Source of the DNA: Urechis unicinctus
Taxonomy: Eukaryota; Annelida; Polychaeta; Xenopneusta; Urechidae
Direction of reading: 5' to 3'
DNA: 64,000 nt
NCBI GenBank assembly: GCA_034190875.2
Contig: CM067348.1
Location: 11,875,935 to 11,939,934 of the forward strand
The notes beneath the pieces were generated by a model. That model was not told where the DNA came from, did no database searches, and was given only the letters and a program-made list of their open reading frames with translations. How positions within the stretch are numbered: position 1 is the first letter of the stretch; every line of letters begins with the position of its first letter. The position numbers were made by a program, and so were the translations under genes. Shown in pieces: positions 18,405 to 28,934 of the stretch.

Positions 18405-18910
18405 TCCTACATGGACATGCGTGCTAGTCTCTCGTGCTGCAAGTTTCTACTCTGGATGTGCGTGCTAGTCTCTCGTGCTGCAAGTTTCCACTCTGGATGT
18501 GCGTGCTAGTCTCTCGTGCTACAAGTTTCCACTCTGGATGTGCGTGCAAGTCTTTCGTGCTGCAAGTTTCCACTCTGGATGTACGTGCTAGTCTCTCGTG
18601 CTGCAAGTTTCCACTCTGGATGTGCGTGCTAGTCTCTCGTGCTGCAAGTTTCCACTCTGGATGTGCGTGCTAGTCTCTCGTGCTGCAAGTTTCCACTCTG
18701 GATGTGCGTGCTAGTCTCTCGTGCTGCAAGTTTCCACTCTGGATGTGCGTGCTAGTCTCTCGTGCTGCAAGTTTCCACTCTGGGTGTGCGTGCTAGTCTC
18801 TCGTGCTGCAAGTTTCCACTCTGGATGTGCGTGCTAGTCTCTCGCGCTGCAAGTTTCCACTCTGGATGTGCGTGCTAGTCTCTCGCGCTGCAAGTTTCCA
18901 CTCTGGATGT
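18405..18910. repeat. 41-bp minisatellite, about 12 copies
   Basis: Unit of 41 bp (GTGCGTGCTAGTCTCTCGTG then CTGCAAGTTTCCACTCTGGAT), almost identical between copies. The period is not a multiple of three, so open frames through it are artefacts that cycle through all three phases. Confidence 0.9.
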
Positions 18911-18954
18911 TACTCACCCTCCCTGACACAAACTTCATTTGCGTTGATGGCGGG

Positions 18955-20095
18955 ATCCAATTTGTTGGCTGGTTCCAATGTGTTTGCGGGATCCAATGTG
19001 TTGGCTGGTTCCAATGTGCTGGCGGGATCCAATGTGCTGGCGAAATCCAATGTGTTGGCTGGTTCCAATGTGTTGGCGAGATCCAATGTGTTGGCTGGTT
19101 CCAATGTGCTGGCGGGATCCAATGTGCTGGCGGGATCCAATGTGTTGGCTGGTTCCAATGTGCTGGCGGGATCCAATGTGCTGGCTGGTTCCAATGTGCT
19201 GGCGGGATCTAATGTGTTGGCTGGTTCCAATGTGCTGGCAGTATCCAATGTGCTGGCTGGTTCCAATGTGCTGGCGGGATCCAATGTGTTGGCTGGTCCC
19301 AATGTGCTGGCGGGATCCAATGTGTTGGCGGGTTCCAATGTGCTGGCTGGTTCCAATGTGCTGGCGGGATCCAATGTGCTGGCGAGATCCAATGTGTAGG
19401 CTGGTTCCAATGTGTTGGCGGGATCCAATGTGCTGGCGGGATCCAATGTGTTGGCTGGTTCCAATGTGCTGGCGGGATCCAATATGTTGGCTGGTTCCAA
19501 TGTGCTGGCGGGATCCAATGTGTTGGCTGGTTCCAATGTGCTGGCGGGATCCAATGTGTTGGCTGGTTCCAATGTGCTGGCAGTATCCAATGTGCTGACG
19601 GGATCCAATGTGCTGGCGGGATCCAGTGATGTGTTGGCTGGTTCCAATGTGCTGGCGGGATCCAATGTGTTGGCGGGTTCCAATGTGCTGGCTGGTTCCA
19701 ATGTGCTGGCGGGATCCAATGTGCTGGCGAGATCCAATGTGTAGGCTGATTGTAAATGTGTTGGCGGGATCCAATGTGCTGGCGGGATCCAATGTGGTGG
19801 CTGGTTCCAATGTGCTGGCGGGATCCAATATGTTGGCTGGTTCCAATGTGCTGGCGGGATCCAATGTGTTGGCTGGTTCCAATGTGCTGGCGGGATCCAA
19901 TGTGTTGGCTGGTTCCAATGTGCTGGCAGTATCCAATGTGCTGACGGGATCCAATGTGCTGGCGGGATCCAATGTGTTGGCTGGTTCCAATGTGCTGGCG
20001 GGATCCAATGTGTTGGCTGGTTCCAATGTGCTGGCGGGACCCAATGTGATGGCGGGATCCAATGTGCTGGCGGGACCCAATGTGCTGGATAACGC
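18955..20095. repeat. 18-bp minisatellite, about 63 copies, with a ~346-bp higher-order repeat
   Basis: Basic unit 18 bp in alternating versions TTGGCTGGTTCCAATGTG and CTGGCGGGATCCAATGTG. Variant copies recur about 346 bp apart: CCAATATG at 19481 and 19827, GCAGTATCC near 19237, 19579 and 19925, and the odd AATGTGTAGG at about 19393 and 19735. The array therefore grew partly by duplication of a block of about 19 units. As 18 is divisible by three, all frames stay open for hundreds of codons without being genes. Confidence 0.9.
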
Positions 20096-20215
20096 ACACC
20101 CTGTGTGTCTTCGCCTTAGCGGGGCATGATGGGTGTCGCACCAAATGTCCCTTCCTTCCAAATGATAACAAGTTAGATACGAATTGGAAGAAGGAAGGTT
20201 CTTCCCGTTGAGTTT

Positions 20216-20775
20216 TGTTGATGGGGATAGAGAGGACAGTGATAGTGATAGTGAGGACAGTGATAGTGATAGTGAGGACAGTGATAGTGATAGTAAGGAC
20301 AGTGATGGTGATAGTGAGGACAGTGACAGTGATAGTGAGGACAGTGATAGTGATAGTGAGGACAGTGATAGTGATAGTGAGTGACAGTGAGGACAGTGAT
20401 GGTGAAAGTGAGGCCAGTGATAGTGAGGACAGTGATAGTGATAGTGAGGACATTGATAGTGAGGACAGTGATAGTGATAGTGAGGACAGTGATTGTAAAA
20501 GTGAGGACAGTGATAGTGATAGTGAGGACAGTGATGGTGATAGTGAGGACAGTGATGGTGATAGTGAGGACAGTGATAGTGATAGTGAGGACAGTGATAG
20601 TGAGGACAGTGATAGTGATAGTGAGGACATTGATAGTGATAGTGAGGACAGTGATAGTGAGGACAGTGATGGTGATAGTGAGGACAGTGATAGTGATAGT
20701 GAGGACAGTGATGGTGAAAGTGAGGACAGTGATAGTGAGGACTGATAGTGATAGTGAGGACAGTGATGAGAAGAT
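20216..20775. repeat. Minisatellite of GATAGTGATAGTGAGGACAGT units
   Basis: About 560 bp of 21-bp units (6-bp GATAGT plus 15-bp parts) with GATGGT and GAAAGT variants. Read on the plus strand it spells acidic Ser-Asp/Glu repeats, like dentin-sialophosphoprotein tracts. There is no start context or flanking exon, and the frame is broken twice (20384 and about 20740), so it is treated as a repeat. Confidence 0.85.
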
Positions 20776-21060
20776 GACACAGTAACGTCATGTTTTTGGG
20801 ACCCCTTGACACTGACCTTGTTGACAGCACTAGGAGTGTCACATTTTTAAATACCACCATGCGTTGTTCAACACCTTTTGGGTGTAATTTATATACCCCA
20901 ATTGAAAAGAAGCAGACCACTGACCTGATTGTCAGCATCTCCACCATAGCCTCAACAGCACTTTGTACCACGCTATGTTTAATGTTTTCTGACCTTTATC
21001 AATTTCTTCCATATATAACACAGATTCAATATACATTGAAACAATAAGGGATGGTAACCC
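20776..21060. other. Unique sequence between arrays
   Basis: No gene, transposon motif or repeat unit recognised in this roughly 280-bp spacer. Confidence 0.5.
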
Positions 21061-21061
21061 A

Positions 21062-21508
21062 CGAAGGGCTTGATAATCCACCACAACACAATAATGGAAC
21101 AATTTGATAATCCACCGCAAAACATTAATGGAACAATTTGATAATCCACCACAACACATTAATGGAACAATTTGATAATCCACCGCAAAACATTAATGGA
21201 ACAATTTGATAATCCACCACAACACAATAATGGAACAATTTGATAATCCACCGCAACACAATAATGGAACAATTTGATAATCCACCGCAACACATTAATG
21301 GAACAATTTGATAATCCACCACAACACAATAATGGAACAATTTGATAATCCACCGCAAAACATTAATGGAACAATTTGATAATCCACCACAACACATTAA
21401 TGGAACAATTTGATAATCCACCGCAACACAATAATGGAACAATTTGATAATCCACCGCAACACAATAATGGAACAATTTGATAATCCACCGCAAAACATT
21501 AATGGAAC
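21062..21508. repeat. 34-bp minisatellite, about 13 copies
   Basis: Unit TTTGATAATCCACCRCAACA then CAWTAATGGAACAA, with two main variable positions (A/G and A/T) that create four copy types along the array. Minus-strand frames through it are artefacts. Confidence 0.9.
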
Positions 21509-21509
21509 A

Positions 21510-22015
21510 CATTTCAAATCACATCATTCAAACAAGAAAGCAATATCAAGAGGAAATACATAGTCAATCAAAATCAATTAAATTAAATGAAATTCATCAC
21601 CATTTAATGTGCGATGACAACCATCACTATATCATGAGCGATGACAACAATAATTTACCAATAATAAATTCGTGTTAAATCTGAACATACAAATACCAAA
21701 TTCATCTTATTGATACCCGACAAGGTTAAAACATTCGCGTTGGATAAGGCACTTCTACTTGATGTATCTAAAGGAACATTCGACTTTTGAAGCCCTCTTC
21801 TGTAAAACACAATCTTCATTAATGTTGAGCTCCAGACCAAATTACTATGGTCAAGATGCGTTAGAAAAATGTGTTATGCAAATGTAGCCGTGTTGTTCTT
21901 GTAAGTTAATGTCTTAATATATACTAAGTACCTGCACTTTTAGACAATTTCTTTTCAGCATAACCAAGGAGTTATATAACCTAAGCTATTGGTTATAGCT
22001 CCTTGGCATAACGTA
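21510..22015. other. AT-rich sequence, probably retrotransposon-derived
   Basis: No intact gene seen. It lies directly downstream (minus sense) of the reverse-transcriptase remnant at 22016-22480 and may be the decayed C-terminal part and 3' end of that element. Confidence 0.25.
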
Positions 22016-22480
22016 TCATAATGTTTTGCACCAGGAAGTGCATGAAACTTTGTTTGCAGGGCTCCCGTTCATTTCATTGTTTGTATTGATTTTACTATCA
22101 ACAAAAATATTCAGTCTTGAACCTTCAGCAAAAATGTTAGTATCATCAGCAAACACGACAGACATTAGATTTTCCTTTACACGATATAAATCCTTCACAT
22201 ATAATGACAAAACAAAAAAGGTCCAATTATTGATCCTCATCTCGTATCTATTTGATACGTTACTTGAAAAACACGGTAATGCTGGTCTCCGTTGCATAAT
22301 ATTCTTATTGCAGTAAGTTATTATTTAATATATCAAGAGCTTTGGATAAGTCCATAAAAACACCAACAACATGTTTTGTTTTGCATCAAGAGTTTTGTGG
22401 TTACAATCAGAAACTCTAATGATAGCATTTTGATGCTTGTAAAAGATTTCAAATCCATCATATAATCTAAAAGCCCTGTT
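22016..22480 (-). mobile_element. Decayed LINE reverse-transcriptase fragment
   Basis: Minus-strand frames contain SVVFADDTNIFAEGSRL (the catalytic YADD-type block with Phe in place of Tyr) and, upstream, a degraded KTLDAKQNMLLVFLWTYPK resembling palm motif A (VGVFLDLSKAFD). Spacing and order fit a jockey/CR1-like reverse transcriptase missing one or more core segments. Frame changes between the two blocks show decay. It differs from the LINE at 11-16.8 kb. Confidence 0.55.
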
Positions 22481-22499
22481 CACATTGATGTTCCAATAC

Positions 22500-22890
22500 G
22501 GAAAATGATCTATATTTGGAAACACAATTATTTTTGCGTGGCGCCCCATTCCTTCAGAGTAACAAAGATGGCGGAACAACAATGTGCGTTTAGCCTGCGA
22601 TCTCCGTATTTAGTCAAACGCGTTTGCAAGGCGAGCTCCGATTGGCCAAACTGTTATGGCGGTTTCGATTCGAGCAGCCAGAACCTGGCCGCAATTGCGC
22701 AGTTTTCCGGGTTATCTGTCCCAAGACCCTTGAGACATGGAGAGTTGTGTCAGGCGGGGTGTGGGGGCTCATGGGAATGGGGACCTAGACTAACCATCGT
22801 GACCAGCATAAGCATTTCTGAAAGATTCGAAAACATTAAACAGATATTCCTCATCAACTGGTTTTAAAAAATTGATTTACCTGACATTCT
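22500..22890 (+). promoter_or_regulatory. Possible CpG-containing promoter / first exon
   Basis: CpG density rises around 22540-22700. AAAGATGGCGGAA (22564-22576) resembles a YY1 site, which commonly overlaps a start codon just after a transcription start. An open frame from ATG 22568 continues about 100 codons but shows no known domain or clear donor. An inverted CCAAT box (GATTGGCC) lies near 22650. Evidence is by motif only. Confidence 0.25.
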
Positions 22891-23347
22891 TTCTATTGCT
22901 TTTGATATTATGGCTAGATTTGGACCAACATTTATTAAATATTCATTGCAATAATTGGCTATTACCTTAAGGTTATGGATAGTGTTAATACTCATTGTAT
23001 CGATAGAGTCTGGTAAGTTGGCAGGCTTTTTTCTTTTATTGATCACATTATTGCTATGCAGGGTTGTTAGGCAGATAGGGTAATCAAAGGGGTAGGTAGG
23101 GTTATTATGAAGATATATAGGGTAGTCGATGAGGAAGGTAGGGTTATTATGTAGACAGGTAGAGTAGCTAATGAAGTAGATAGGATTATCATGTAGACAG
23201 GTAGGGTAGTAACGCAGTCTACACATATATGGTAGGTTAGCTAGGTATGGTAGTTTAGCCAGCAGGTGTATTGCCATGGCATAGTTTGATGGGTTGACAG
23301 TTGCTACATAGGTAGGTAGGTAGGGCTTTAAGGAATAAGGGAGATAT
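22890..23347. repeat. Degenerate GGTAGGGTTATTATG-type repeats
   Basis: From about 23070 to 23330 a loose motif (GTAGGGTTATTATGTAGACA and GGTAGGTAGGTAGGG) recurs with many changes. It borders the TG-rich microsatellite. Nothing coding seen. Confidence 0.4.
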
Positions 23348-24009
23348 AAATGTGTGTGTGTATGCGTGCGTGTGTATGTGTGTGTGTATGTTTGTGTATG
23401 TGTGTATGTGTATGTAAGTGTGTTTACATGTTTGTGTACGTGTATGTTTGTGTATGTATGTGTATGTGTATGCGAGTGTATGTGTATGTGTGTGTATGCG
23501 TGTGTATGTGTGTTTTGTGTGTGTATGTGTGTTTATGTGTGTGTATGTGTGTAAGCGTGTGTATGTGTGTATATGTGTGTATGTGTATGTGTATGTTTGT
23601 GTATGTATGTGTATGTTTATGCGTGTGTATGTGTATGTGTATGCATGTGTGTGTATGTGTGTATGTGTGTTTATGTGTGTGTATATGTGTGTATTTGTTT
23701 GTGTTTATGTGTGTGTGTGCGTGTGTGTGCATGTATGTGTATGTGTTTGTGTTTATGTGTGTGTATGTGTGTGTGCATGTGTGTGTATGTGTGTGTGTAT
23801 GTGTGTGTAAGTGTGTGTGCATGTGTGTGTTTATGTTTGTATTTATGTGTGTGTATGTGTGTATGTGTTTGTGTTTATGTGTGTGTGTGTGTATGTGTGT
23901 TATGTGTTTGTGTTTATGTGTGTGTGCGTGTGTGTATGTGTGTGTATGTATGTGTGTATGTGTATATGTGTGTGTATGTGTGTGTAATAATAATAATAAT
24001 AATAATAAT
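23348..24009. repeat. TG/TATG-rich microsatellite followed by (AAT)8
   Basis: About 640 bp of interspersed TGTG and TATG units, then (AATAAT)n at 23986-24009. The all-Cys/Val/Met plus-strand frames and the His/Thr minus-strand frames are repeat artefacts. The purine-pyrimidine alternation could form Z-DNA. Confidence 0.9.
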
Positions 24010-25150
24010 TTATCGCTTGCAACATCAACAAGTACATACATATAAATTATGTCATATATAAGGCAACCAAGCAAAAGGATGTAGACATCTATTGATGTAT
24101 GAATCCTTACAATTAATACAGCGTGTAAGTGCACAGATAAACATATGGACATAGTAGTGCCTGTAAACGTTCCATATCTAAAAATAGTAATGACAAAGAT
24201 TGATATTGCGTGTGCAAAATAACATTTAACATTTGGTGTGGTCAATTCAACAGCAAAATAATATATATCGCAGATAAGTAGTAAATCTAGTTAGATAGGC
24301 AAGTAATGAAATCGAGGTGTGTAGACCGGTAGATTATTAAAAGGGCAAGTAATGGCTAAAATATGATTTTTCGACCAGACACGTAGTAAACAAGAAATAA
24401 GCAAAAACAAACAACACATTCCGGAACTTCCCGACCACACGCCCAAGATGAAAGAAGGCGCTGTGACGTCATATGTCACCAGAAGATGTTGCCACGGACG
24501 CCCTTTCTGCTTGCGAAATAGCTGTCGTACTGATTTATCGCTATTTACAGACACTCATCAGCGTTTTTTGATCCATGGTTTCTTGATAATCTGTAAGTAT
24601 ACTCATCCTTACATTTCCCATATGAAAGTCGAGTAAGAATTCATTAGTTTTGTTTCTGTGCTGATTTTGAAGACAAAATGTGAAAATTGTCGCAGCGGTT
24701 TCATTTGTGGTGGAAAATATGGAAAAGGGATTTAAAGCTATAATCCTCCCTCGTAGACAATTAAGTTTAAGTCATTCACATATCAGAAGCCTATCAGTAG
24801 TGATCAGTGTGGGGCGGTTTAAGTTTTATAAGGCTATTCCACATATAGCATATAGATTTGTCTCGTCAGGCTGCCATATGTAGATGTATGCTTGCCTGAC
24901 AGTAGCTTGCACTTGTCCTAGACAATCATCGGGCGATACCCAGTGCTCAGTACTGTCGAATTTGCTTCATATAACTTTACCCTTATGTCTTCCAGTTGAT
25001 GGTGGTGGTAGAAGCATTATATTGGTGGTTGATGCACAAGGACATAACTCTTCCTTATCATCTTACTTACAAAATAAATGGTAAATATCGGGGTTGCAAT
25101 TCACTTTCATCATCAAAGGTCATTTCAAACTGGTGATGACAAACAGACAT
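24010..25150. other. Intergenic; one consensus CRE
   Basis: No convincing gene. A full CRE palindrome TGACGTCA lies at 24464-24471, followed by GC-richer sequence and a possible donor GTAAGT near 24592, so a short non-coding first exon is possible. Open frames of 60-90 codons show no domain. Confidence 0.3.
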
Positions 25151-25154
25151 TGGA

Positions 25155-25275
25155 GTTTAATATGCTACCGCCCAAATGACACCCACCGTGCTTAGCACAC
25201 AGTGGGATTTGAACTTGCCACATTTGGGCAACTAGACAAACACCCATGCTGCTAGACCACAGCTACCGGCCCATT
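25155..25275 (-). mobile_element. tRNA-derived SINE
   Basis: Read on the minus strand from about 25275, the sequence starts like a tRNA: GGCCGGTAGCTGTGGTCTAG with an A-box-like block, then 40-50 nt later a B box AAGTTCAAATCCCAC (plus strand 25202-25216), the RNA polymerase III promoter arrangement. An unrelated body (TGTGCTAAGCACGGTGGGTG) follows. No cloverleaf-capable 3' acceptor arm or CCA follows, so it is not a functional tRNA. The 3' end of the SINE is not defined. Confidence 0.65.
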
Positions 25276-25279
25276 ATTT

Positions 25280-26520
25280 TAAACATCATTGGTGAAGTTA
25301 CCGTCACGATATGACATCTGATGTTGAAAGTGATGTTAAACAACAATATTAACCATTTTTATTTTCAAATCCTCCAGCATGTGTATGGCTTAAAGTCTTA
25401 ATTTAAATGTTAAATGAGTCTAAGGTAAGCTAAGCTATGAGTGAAACTCAAAAACTGCTATATGTCTCCTCTTTGTGGTTTGCTCAGAAATAATCTTGTA
25501 AATATATATGTTGGACTGATGTATATATTTTGCCATTTCCATTATCACAGACAAGTGAATAAGAACCAGACATTTTTGGTAGTTGTGAGCATAATTGAAT
25601 AAGCAATACTTGTATGGATATCTTTAACATTTGCATCGAGATGCCGAGCCCCCTCATGTGGTTTTGTTTATTTCATGACTTGCGTGTGTTTCATTCATTC
25701 ACTTGTCCATGTGAACCCTCTCAGCATAGCTATAAACTCTTTGGCTTGGCTGCCTACTACTTCCTAAGAACCATGCATGGTATCACGACCCGCTCTCACG
25801 CACTTAATTTCTTAACTAGTTTAACGGAAATTATTTTGTAGGTTACTCAGAGTGACTTATATAACGAATGTTGTGTTTGATTTGTCTGTAACGTCCTTAT
25901 AATGTCATATTTATCATATAATAATTTGCATGATCACCACGTGACCATGCGATAACATGCTTTTCGCGATAGCACCTGCACAAAATAATCACTACAATGA
26001 CCCCCGAGGTGGCAGTCATTAAAACCGACGTGATGACAACGCTCCTGTGTTGTGTGCGTTATGATAACATTATACTTGCGACTGATGTTGTGATCATAAT
26101 GTTTGGTGTAGCTGGAATTCTTCTTGTGATGTAAAATGTCAGTTAATTGCTCGTTCATTAGGTTCGGAATACCATTCCTGTGGTCAGAACTTCTATATTA
26201 CATTGGTTCATACATTATTAAAATATCCTGACGTACATGAAGAATAAATGCCTCTCATTAATATAATTCTAATAGAGTTGTAAATCCAATTTATTATTTC
26301 ATCCTCAATTGTCTTGTCAAGTTACCATTCAACATTCAATATGGTTACATTTCCTTGGGAATAGAGAGGCAGTTTAAGAAAGAAGAGGTATGAGTTCGTT
26401 TCCTGGTTCCCGGGATAGGAATGGCTCGGATGCATATGATTGGCGAATTATGAGCAGGATTATGCAGTGATTACGTAACTGAAATATCATAGCGAAAATG
26501 GAAATCGCAGCACGTTGAAA
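25280..26520. other. Intergenic, no gene recognised
   Basis: AT-rich sequence; short open frames only (60-75 codons) without motifs. Nothing further supported. Confidence 0.4.
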
Positions 26521-26527
26521 CAACCAT

Positions 26528-26566
26528 CCAATCAGAGAGCCAATGACGTCATCGATGTGAACCAAT
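26528..26566. promoter_or_regulatory. Cluster of three CCAAT boxes and a CRE
   Basis: CCAATCAG (26528-26535), CCAAT (26540-26544) running directly into a perfect CRE TGACGTCA (26544-26551), and CCAAT (26562-26566) lie within 39 bp. NF-Y and CREB/ATF sites in such proximity are common in core promoters. No transcript could be assigned to either side. Confidence 0.4.
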
Positions 26567-26633
26567 CTAATCCTACTCTCCACCACAAATGAGGCATAAT
26601 ATGAAAACAACATCAGCCCCAATTAGGGTACAT

Positions 26634-27757
26634 ATTGTTCATTCGTTTTTCCATTTCCCAAATATAAATGGAAAATGGGTAAACAACTCATTTTCCATTT
26701 TTGTTCTTGACAAGCGCATATGGAAAATTAGAATTCGACCTATTTAGTGTTTGGCGAACACATAAAGAAAATAGGCATAAATGCCCTGTTTCCCCATCAA
26801 GAATTTCACAATCTTAAAGACGAAAATGGAAAATGGGTTTACTTTCGTTTTCCTATTTTCGATTTTTGATTAATCAATTAGAGGACGCTCCCAGATGTAC
26901 GCGCAGCGAAAAACCTTGACATCCAAGTACTTTTTCCAATATGACATTGTCAAATATGACTATGCCCATTATTGATTGACATTTCAAATATTATTCTGGA
27001 CCTGGTTGTGAGAGACATAATAAACTGAGGTGGGCGTGGGGATTTGGTATCCCATGGGGGGGGGGCACTTAGGGATGGGAAAGATGTTACCAGGTGCGTA
27101 CCAAAAAAGGTTTTTTTAGCACCATTACTTTAATGATATAAGGTCATTTTCATATTTTTCATAATGCGAAAAAAATCATCCGGAGTGGGTTCGAAAGACT
27201 TAATCTATTGAATAGGACATCAAAAAAAGGTTCCTTGGTGCTCTAAAATATATCTCTTCATTATTGATTATTACCAATAGTCAGTTGTAGTGACCTGCGA
27301 CTCTCTGGGTGCCTATGCCTTTATATATAAAAATATAACACTTATATAAATGAACTCTCAACTTACAGAAACAAAGTTGCCTAGGTTTCGTGCGCTATCG
27401 TGACAGTCAAATCAAGTGTGACGCGTTTGTTATCAGAATAAAATACCACATCTTTGATTGAATTCTTATGGCGCCGAACGACTGGTAGAATACTAAAGTT
27501 ATTTTCACCGCTCTGATCAGCGAAGCGTGTGATCTCAGGGATCCTTCGTTAACTGAAACGCGAGTAATCTGATCGAAAAATGGAAAAAACCAAACTAAAC
27601 CCATTTCCCAATTTGGTTTGTTAGTAAATGAAATCGAAAATAGGGAAACGAAAATGTATTCCCAATTTGTATAGGTGTTGGCCAAATGGAAAAATAGAAA
27701 ATTGGCTGTTTAGCCATTTTCTATTTGCTTTGTGAAATGGAAAAAACGAACTAACGG
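26634..27757. mobile_element. Non-autonomous DNA element with long terminal inverted repeats
   Basis: The left end (GTTCATTCGTTTTTCCATTT from 26637, then AAATGGAAAATGGGTAAACA) is mirrored, with mismatches, by the right end read on the minus strand from about 27755 (GTTAGTTCGTTTTTTCCATT, then AAATAGAAAATGGCTAAACA). Similarity extends over at least 70 bp. Further inside, both flanks carry TGGAAAA/TTTTCCA and CGAAAATAGG motifs. The 1.1-kb interior has no transposase frame. TA or ATA may be the target site (CATA on the left, GTATA on the right). Confidence 0.6.
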
Positions 27758-27759
27758 TA

Positions 27760-28840
27760 TAAAGCTTGATGAGCCCCCTAGCAACCCAAATACAACCCTC
27801 GTGTATTTCCATCGCCGCAGATCAATATACATGGCGATAATTTGGTTTAATTTGCGTTAGATTATCGTGTGTAGGTGCCATGCGATGAGTATGTTATCGC
27901 ATAGTCACGCGGATGATATGGGGAAACACACTCGGATACACCGCGACCTCATTTTCCCCATACCACACACGGATCATACGATTATTTACTTTCAAGTTGG
28001 CGCCAGCGGGTAGCCCCAGCCACAGCGAAATGTGTAACACGCGGCAAGTTAAGTCATGTTAATTATGACTGTCGGGTGGTGATCTTTGATAAATCCCCGT
28101 CTGGGTTGATAAGGACTTCCACTTGTCAGATCGCCTTGGTTAAACTCTCAACTGCCCTTGTTTCAATCATAATCATACTCATGATAACGGATTGATAGTT
28201 CCCAGGCCAGTGGCCTCTAGCGGCAAGGATGCATTTGGTTGCAGGCACTCAAGTCGTAAAGATCCCCTTGTCTTTAACCGATAACAAGTCATTATTTGCT
28301 AATAAGTATGAAGTACCGGCGTTTTATGACTCGAGTGCCTATGTCTTGGGCTTCGAGTATTACTCAATATTAAGCTGTCTTGGTGATATTTGGAATCAAA
28401 GAATATTGGACTTTCGATAATGCCTAAACGTTTATTGTCTGTGTTGATTGTGGTATGAGTTATTAAGTGGTCTTTACTTTCTTTGATCCTAAGAATATTT
28501 TATTTTTAGCTTGTTTCTCTGTAAACCCATCTTCCTCTATTGGCAGTATTACTCTTGGCATTCCATCCAGATATATACAGAGTGCCCTCTAATCTGTTCA
28601 AGTCCGCCTCTCCTTCCAATGTGGGAGATAAACAGGCACCAATAAGCTTTAAACACTTTGTCGCCTATATCACACTCTCCCCTTTGATTGACACGACACA
28701 GATATAAACACAGAAAATGGTTAAAATGACCATTTTTTATTTGTTGAAATTACCATTCGACGAATGATTGAGGATTACAACTCACTGAGAAGCAAAAATA
28801 AATAAATGATTCGATCCGATTTGCAACAATTGATAAAACA
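27760..28840. other. Intergenic, no gene recognised
   Basis: Unique sequence downstream of the NACHT gene; 63-codon frames only, without motifs. Confidence 0.4.
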
Positions 28841-28934
28841 ACAGCTTATTGGTATACATGGAAACATGTCAAGGGCTCAGGTGTCAAAACTAACGACACA
28901 TGATGCATTGCAGGGCATACAGTTATACACTTAC

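Noticed and set aside
20184..20745. Ser-Asp-repeat protein resembling dentin sialophosphoprotein
   Set aside because: Pure GATAGT/GAGGAC repeat with frame breaks and no flanking coding sequence; similarity is compositional only.
18935..20971. 678-, 523- and 395-codon minus-strand and 150-200-codon plus-strand open frames
   Set aside because: They run through 18-bp and 21-bp tandem arrays whose periods are multiples of three, so every frame stays open; no start context, domain or splice support.
21062..21508. CRISPR array
   Set aside because: Direct repeats of 34 bp without unique spacers, in an animal genome; a minisatellite.
23350..24245. Cys/Val-rich (plus) and His/Thr-rich (minus) frames up to 273 codons
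   Set aside because: TG/CA microsatellite translated in frame.
25155..25275. Functional tRNA gene
   Set aside because: Only the head resembles a tRNA; no acceptor-stem pairing or complete cloverleaf was found, so it is called a SINE.
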